Shown here in pieces: positions 59,360 through 64,000 of a stretch of 64,000 nucleotides of DNA (positions within the stretch are counted from its first letter, which is position 1; every line of letters begins with the position of its first letter). The position numbers and the translations under genes were made by a program. The stretch is taken from positions 44,944,518-45,008,517 of the forward strand of contig NC_090177.1 of the NCBI RefSeq assembly GCF_024679245.1. Reading direction: 5' to 3'. This DNA comes from Pseudorasbora parva. Its lineage: Eukaryota > Chordata > Actinopteri > Cypriniformes > Gobionidae. A model generated the notes under the pieces. That model saw nothing but the letters and a program-made list of their open reading frames with translations, was not told where the DNA came from and did no database searches.

Positions 59360-62300
59360 TGGACGCCCTGCTCGGCCTGCGCCACTGAGACGTCCTGCTC
59401 GGCCTGCGCCACTGAGACGCCCTGCTCTGCCTGCGCCACTGAGACGCCCTGCTCTGCCTGCGCCACTGAGGCGTCCTGCTCGGCCTGCGCCACTGAGGCG
59501 TCCTGCTCGGCCTGCGCCACTGAGGCGTCCTGCTCGGCCTGCGCCACTGAGGCGTCCTGCTCTGCCTGCGCCACTGAGGCGTCCTGCTCGGCCTGCGCCA
59601 CTGAGGCGTCCTGCTCTGCCTGCGCCACTGAGACGCCCTGCTCTGCCTGCGCCACTGAGACGCCCTGCTCTGCCTGCGCCACTGAGGCGTCCTGCTCGGC
59701 CTGCGCCACTGAGACGCCCTGCTCTGCCTGAGCCACTGAGGCGTCCTGCTCGGCCTGCGCCACTGAGGCGTCCTGCTCGGCCTGAGCCACTGAGGCGTCC
59801 TGCTCGGCCTGCGCCACTGAGGCGTCCTGCTCGGCCTGCGCCACTGAGACGCCCTGCTCTGCCTGCGCCACTGAGGCATCCTGCTCGGCCTGAGCCACTG
59901 AGGCGTCCTGCTCGGCCTGCGCCACTGAGGCGTCCTGCTCTGCCTGCGCCACTGAGACGCCCTGCTCTGCCTGCGCCACTGAGACGCCCTGCTCTGCCTG
60001 CGCCACTGAGGCGTCCTGCTCGGCCTGCGCCACTGAGACGCCCTGCTCTGCCTGAGCCACTGAGGCGTCCTGCTCGGCCTGCGCCACTGAGGCGTCCTGC
60101 TCGGCCTGAGCCACTGAGGCGTCCTGCTCGGCCTGCGCCACTGAGGCGTCCTGCTCGGCCTGCGCCACTGAGACGCCCTGCTCTGCCTGCGCCACTGAGG
60201 CGTCCTGCTCGGCCTGAGCCACTGAGGCGTCCTGCTCTGCCTGCGCCACTGAGACGCCCTGCTCTGCCTGCGCCACTGAGACGCCCTGCTCGGCCTGCGC
60301 CACTGAGACGCCCTGCTCTGCCTGCGCCACTGAGACGCCCTGCTCTGCCTGCGCCACTGAGACGCCCTGCTCTGCCTGCGCCACTGAGACGCCCTGCTCG
60401 GCCTGCGCCACTGAGGCGTCCTGCTCTGCCTGCGCCACTGAGGCGTCCTGCTCGGCCTGCGCCACTGAGGCGTCCTGCTCTGCCTGCGCCACTGAGACGC
60501 CCTGCTCGGCCTGCGCCACTGAGACGCCCTGCTCGGCCTGCGCCACTGAGGCGTCCTGCTCGGCCTGCGCCACTGAGACGCCCCGCTCGGCCTGCGCCAC
60601 TGAGGCGTCCCGCTCTGCCTGCACCACTGAGACGCCCCGCTCTGCCCGAGCCACTGAGGCGTCCCGCTCTGCCCGAGCCACTGAGACGCCCTGCTCTGCC
60701 TGAGCCACTGAGACGCCCTGCTCGGCCTGCGCCACTGAGGCGTCCTGCTCGGCCTGCGCCACTGAGGCGTCCCGCTCTGCCTGAGCCACTGAGGCGTCCT
60801 GCTCTGCCTGCGCCACTGAGACGCCCTGCTCTGCCTGCACCACTGAGACGCCCTGCTCTGCCTGCGCCACTGAGGCGTCCTGCTCTGCCTGCGCCACTGA
60901 GACGCCCTGCTCTGCCTGCGCCACTGAGACGCCCTGCTCTGCCTGCGCCACTGAGACGCCCTGCTCTGCCTGCGCCACTGAGACGCCCTGCTCTGCCTGC
61001 GCCACTGAGACGCCCTGCTCTGCCTGCGCCACTGAGACGCCCTGCTCTGCCTGCGCCACTGAGACGCCCTGCTCTGCCTGCGCCACTGAGACGCCCTGCT
61101 CTGCCTGCGCCACTGAGACGCCCTGCTCTGCCTGCGCCACTGAGACGCCCTGCTCGGCCTGCGCCACTGAGGCGTCCTGCTCGGCCTGCGCCACTGAGGC
61201 GTCCTGCTCGGCCTGCGCCACTGAGACGCCCTGCTCTGCCTGAGCCACTGAGACGCCCTGCTCGGCCTGAGCCACTGAGACGCCCTGCTCTGCCTGAGCC
61301 ACTGAGGCGTCCTGCTCGGCCTGCGCCACTGAGGCGTCCTGCTCGGCCTGCGCCACTGAGGCGTCCTGCTCGGCCTGCGCCACTGAGGCGCCCTGCTCGG
61401 CCTGCGCCACTGAGGCGCCCTGCTCTGCCTGCGCCACTGAGACGCCCTGCTCTGCCTGAGCCACTGAGGCGCCCTGCTCTGCCTGAGCCACTGAGGCGTC
61501 CTGCTCGGCCTGCGCCACTGAGGCGTCCTGCTCTGCCTGCGCCACTGAGACGCCCTGCTCTGCCTGCGCCACTGAGGCGTCCTGCTCGGCCTGCGCCACT
61601 GAGACGCCCTGCTCTGCCTGCGCCACTGAGGCGTCCTGCTCTGCCTGCGCCACTGAGACGCCCTGCTCTGCCTGAGCCACTGAGGCGTCCTTCTCGGCCT
61701 GCGCCACTGAGACGCCCTGCTCTGCCTGCGCCACTGAGACGCCCTGCTCTGCCTGCGCCACTGAGACGCCCTGCTCTGCCTGAGCCACTGAGGCGCCCTG
61801 CTCTGCCTGCGCCACTGAGGCATCCTGCTCTGCCTGAGCCACTGAGGCGTCCTGCTCGGCCTGAGCCACTGAGGCGTCCTGCTCTGCCTGCGCCACTGAG
61901 GCGTCCTGCTCTGCCTGCGCCACTGAGACGCCCTGCTCTGCCTGCGCCACTGAGGCGTCCTGCTCGGCCTGCGCCACTGAGGCGTCCTGCTCGGCCTGCG
62001 CCACTGAGGCGTCCTGCTCGGCCTGCGCCACTGAGGCGTCCTGCTCGGCCTGCGCCACTGAGGCGTCCTGCTCGGCCTGAGCCACTGAGGCGTCCTGCTC
62101 GGCCTGCGCCACTGAGGCGTCCTGCTCGGCCTGCGCCACTGAGGCGTCCTGCTCTGCCTGCGCCACTGAGACGCCCTGCTCTGCCTGCGCCACTGAGGCG
62201 TCCTGCTCGGCCTGCGCCACTGAGGCGTCCTGCTCGGCCTGCGCCACTGAGGCGTCCTGCTCGGCCTGAGCCACTGAGGCGTCCTGCTCGGCCTGCGCCA

Positions 62301-62930
62301 CTGAGGCGTCCTGCTCGGCCTGAGCCACTGAGGCGTCCTGCTCGGCCTGCGCCACTGAGGCGTCCTGCTCGGCCTGCGCCACTGAGACGCCCTGCTCTGC
62401 CTGCGCCACTGAGGCGTCCTGCTCGGCCTGAGCCACTGAGGCGTCCTGCTCTGCCTGAGCCACTGAGGCGTCCTGCTCTGCCTGAGCCACTGAGGCGTCC
62501 TGCTCTGCCTGAGCCACTGAGGCGTCCTGCTCTGCCTGCGCCACTGAGGCGTCCTGCTCTGCCTGCGCCACTGAGGCGTCCTGCTCTGCCTGCGCCACTG
62601 AGGCGTCCTGCTCTGCCTGAGCCACTGAGGCGTCCTGCTCTGCCTGAGCCACTGAGGCGTCCTGCTCTGCCTGAGCCACTGAGGCGTCCTGCTCTGCCTG
62701 AGCCACTGAGGCGTCCTGCTCTGCCTGAGCCACTGAGGCGTCCTGCTCTGCCTGAGCCACTGAGGCGTCCTGCTCTGCCTGAGCCACTGAGGCGTCCTGC
62801 TCTGCCTGAGCCACTGAGGCGTCCTGCTCTGCCTGAGCCACTGAGGCGTCCTGCTCTGCCTGAGCCACTGAGGCGTCCTGCTCTGCCTGAGCCACTGAGG
62901 CGTCCTGCTCTGCCTGCGCCACTGAGGATA
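59360..62930. repeat. 27-bp minisatellite, about 132 units
   Basis: The unit is CCTGCTCGGCCTGCGCCACT plus GAGGCGT. Polymorphic positions are CTCG/CTCT, TGCGCC/TGAGCC and GAGACGCCC/GAGGCGTCC. As 27 is a multiple of three, frames persist: 59043-62939 (plus) encodes ARPAPLRRP units, and three minus frames are open too (SVAQAEQDA, QWRRQSRTP and GRAGRLSGA units). A fifth frame is closed by TGA in the TGAGCC variant. Any protein is speculative. Confidence 0.95.
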
Positions 62931-62936
62931 ATAGAC

Positions 62937-63300
62937 TGACACAGGCAGACTGGATCGCGCACCGGCGATAATAGACTGCCCTTACGAAACAAAAATATAT
63001 TGCAGTATATTGGAAAATTTCATGCAATACATTAGGCAATATATTCACATATATGGGAATTCATATTTATATTTTTCAATATATTGCAATATATTGAAAG
63101 CGGCAATCATTTGTATATTTTGCAATATATATATTATACTGTAATACCATCAATATATTATTCCATATATTTACAATATATTAAAATATATTTTGAGTAA
63201 TATATTGGTAAAAATATTTTCCTTTCGTAAGGGTGACACAGGCAGGCTGGATCGCGCATCGGCGAGAATAGACTGACACAGGCAGGCTGGTAAAGCAGGG
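62937..63300 (+). repeat. 45-bp repeats flanking the minisatellite
   Basis: TGACACAGGCAGGCTGGATC followed by GCGCATCGGCGAGAATAGAC occurs twice (62937 and 63234), and its beginning a third time at 63273. One copy is interrupted by the MITE at 62979-63233. Confidence 0.75.
62979..63233. mobile_element. AT-rich MITE, 255 bp
   Basis: The inverted ends CCCTTACGAAA and TTTCGTAAGGG enclose AT-rich sequence full of CAATATATTG palindromes. It interrupts AGACTGACACAGG; the uninterrupted form is at 63271. The target duplication appears to be TG. Confidence 0.8.
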
Positions 63301-63573
63301 ACCGCAGTGGACAGGATGGTCAGGCAGAGAACGGAAACCTCCACAGGCGGGTACAGGAAACGGAGAACACCGTCTAGGGAGAACAGAGAGCAGAGAGCAG
63401 AAAACCAGACCGGGAGAGTGTCTGCAACGAACTGACAAACAGGACACGCAAGCACACACGTTAAATAGAGCGCTAATGACACACAGCTGATGCTGATAAA
63501 AATCAGCGCTCAACCTAACCACGCCTCACAACAAACACACGAGGGCAAGTCGATGAACCCATGAACTGTGACA
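63234..63573 (-). repeat. LTR-like sequence, minus orientation
   Basis: Read on minus it starts TGTCACAGTTCATGGGTTCA and continues through GCGCTCTATTTAACGTGTGT, which could be a promoter-proximal segment. Position beside the gag-like remnant fits an LTR, but no matching second copy is seen. Confidence 0.35.
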
Positions 63574-63784
63574 AAGACAATGGAAAGATTTAAATTTACA
63601 CTTACTGTTTGTACTATATTTTATTGACAGAACATGTCATTGAGATACAGAAATGAAAAGACAGCACTGAATAGCACACAAAAAAACATAAAGAAGAAAT
63701 GTGAACATAGGAAAAACTGTACATGCGGTGCTGTAGAATATACACCTGCTAGTTGATGTTTCCATGAAAACCCAAGTGTGGCAA

Positions 63785-64000
63785 AAAACGCTGCACAACG
63801 AGAAGAGGTGACCGGAGCCTGAGGACGATTGTGGAGAAGGACTGATTCCAGACCTTGGGGGACCTGCGGAAGCAGTGGACTGAGTCTGGAGTAGAAACAT
63901 CCAGAGCCACCGTGCACAGGCGTGTGCAGGAAAAGGGCTACAGGTGCCGCATTCCCCAGGTCAAGACACTTTTGGACTACAGAGAAGCAGCACTGGACTG
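63785..64000 (+). pseudogene. Tc1-like transposase fragment, runs off window
   Basis: The reading ETSRATVHRRVQEKGYRCRI and PQVK is a familiar Tc1 transposase N-terminal segment. After PQVK the sequence jumps to a later EAALD-like segment, indicating an internal deletion. An upstream stop codon is present. The right edge cuts it. Confidence 0.75.

Noticed and set aside
59098..63048. 1316-residue minus-strand ORF of SVAQAEQDA units as a large structural protein gene
   Set aside because: It arises from a 27-bp tandem array whose unit is stop-free in several frames. No splice sites, conserved domain or promoter support it.

Overview
The window is nuclear DNA of a teleost, most likely a cyprinid. 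The evidence is spliced vertebrate genes with long introns, very dense DNA transposons (Tc1/mariner, hAT, Harbinger, Kolobok-like, EnSpm-like), dispersed repeats that I recognise from cyprinid genomes, a tRNA-Ser cluster and many CA/GT microsatellites. I see nothing bacterial and no CRISPR array.

Three protein-coding loci are visible. (1) At 569-1284 (minus) lies the first coding exon of a dido1-like gene, which continues off the left edge. (2) At 8962-35054 (minus) lies a complete hm13 gene for signal peptide peptidase. It has 11 shared coding exons and two alternative last exons. All splice phases agree, and the catalytic YD, LGLGD and PAL motifs are intact. (3) At 44099 (plus) begins an exon closely resembling the N-terminal coiled coil of IQSEC3. 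Its reading is interrupted by a 2.76-kb inverted-repeat element, and a plausible continuation reappears at 47069-47131. The rest of that gene is not in the window.

Layout. 1-480: two inverted copies of a dispersed repeat. 0.5-1.3 kb: dido1 exon. 1.3-8.9 kb: repeats and an intact-looking Tc1/mariner element. 9-35 kb: hm13, with introns packed with mobile elements, including a 1.5-kb foldback element with 0.7-kb arms. 35.2-38.6 kb: LINE remnants just upstream of hm13. 38.6-43.5 kb: a tRNA-Ser cluster split by a Harbinger-type element, then a Kolobok-like element with a THAP exon. 44-47.1 kb: the split IQSEC3-like exon. 47-58 kb: repeats, including two tandem Harbinger-type elements sharing a TTA. 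58.7-63.6 kb: retrotransposon-like remnants holding a 27-bp minisatellite of about 132 units, open end to end in four frames. 63.8-64.0 kb: another Tc1 remnant.

The genes do not form a functional unit; hm13 and dido1 are simply in tandem on the minus strand. Much of the interest lies in nested insertions whose empty sites can be read from paralogous repeat copies, and in gene parts carried or cut by transposons. All calls rest on reading the sequence and on remembered family features; no database search was possible.
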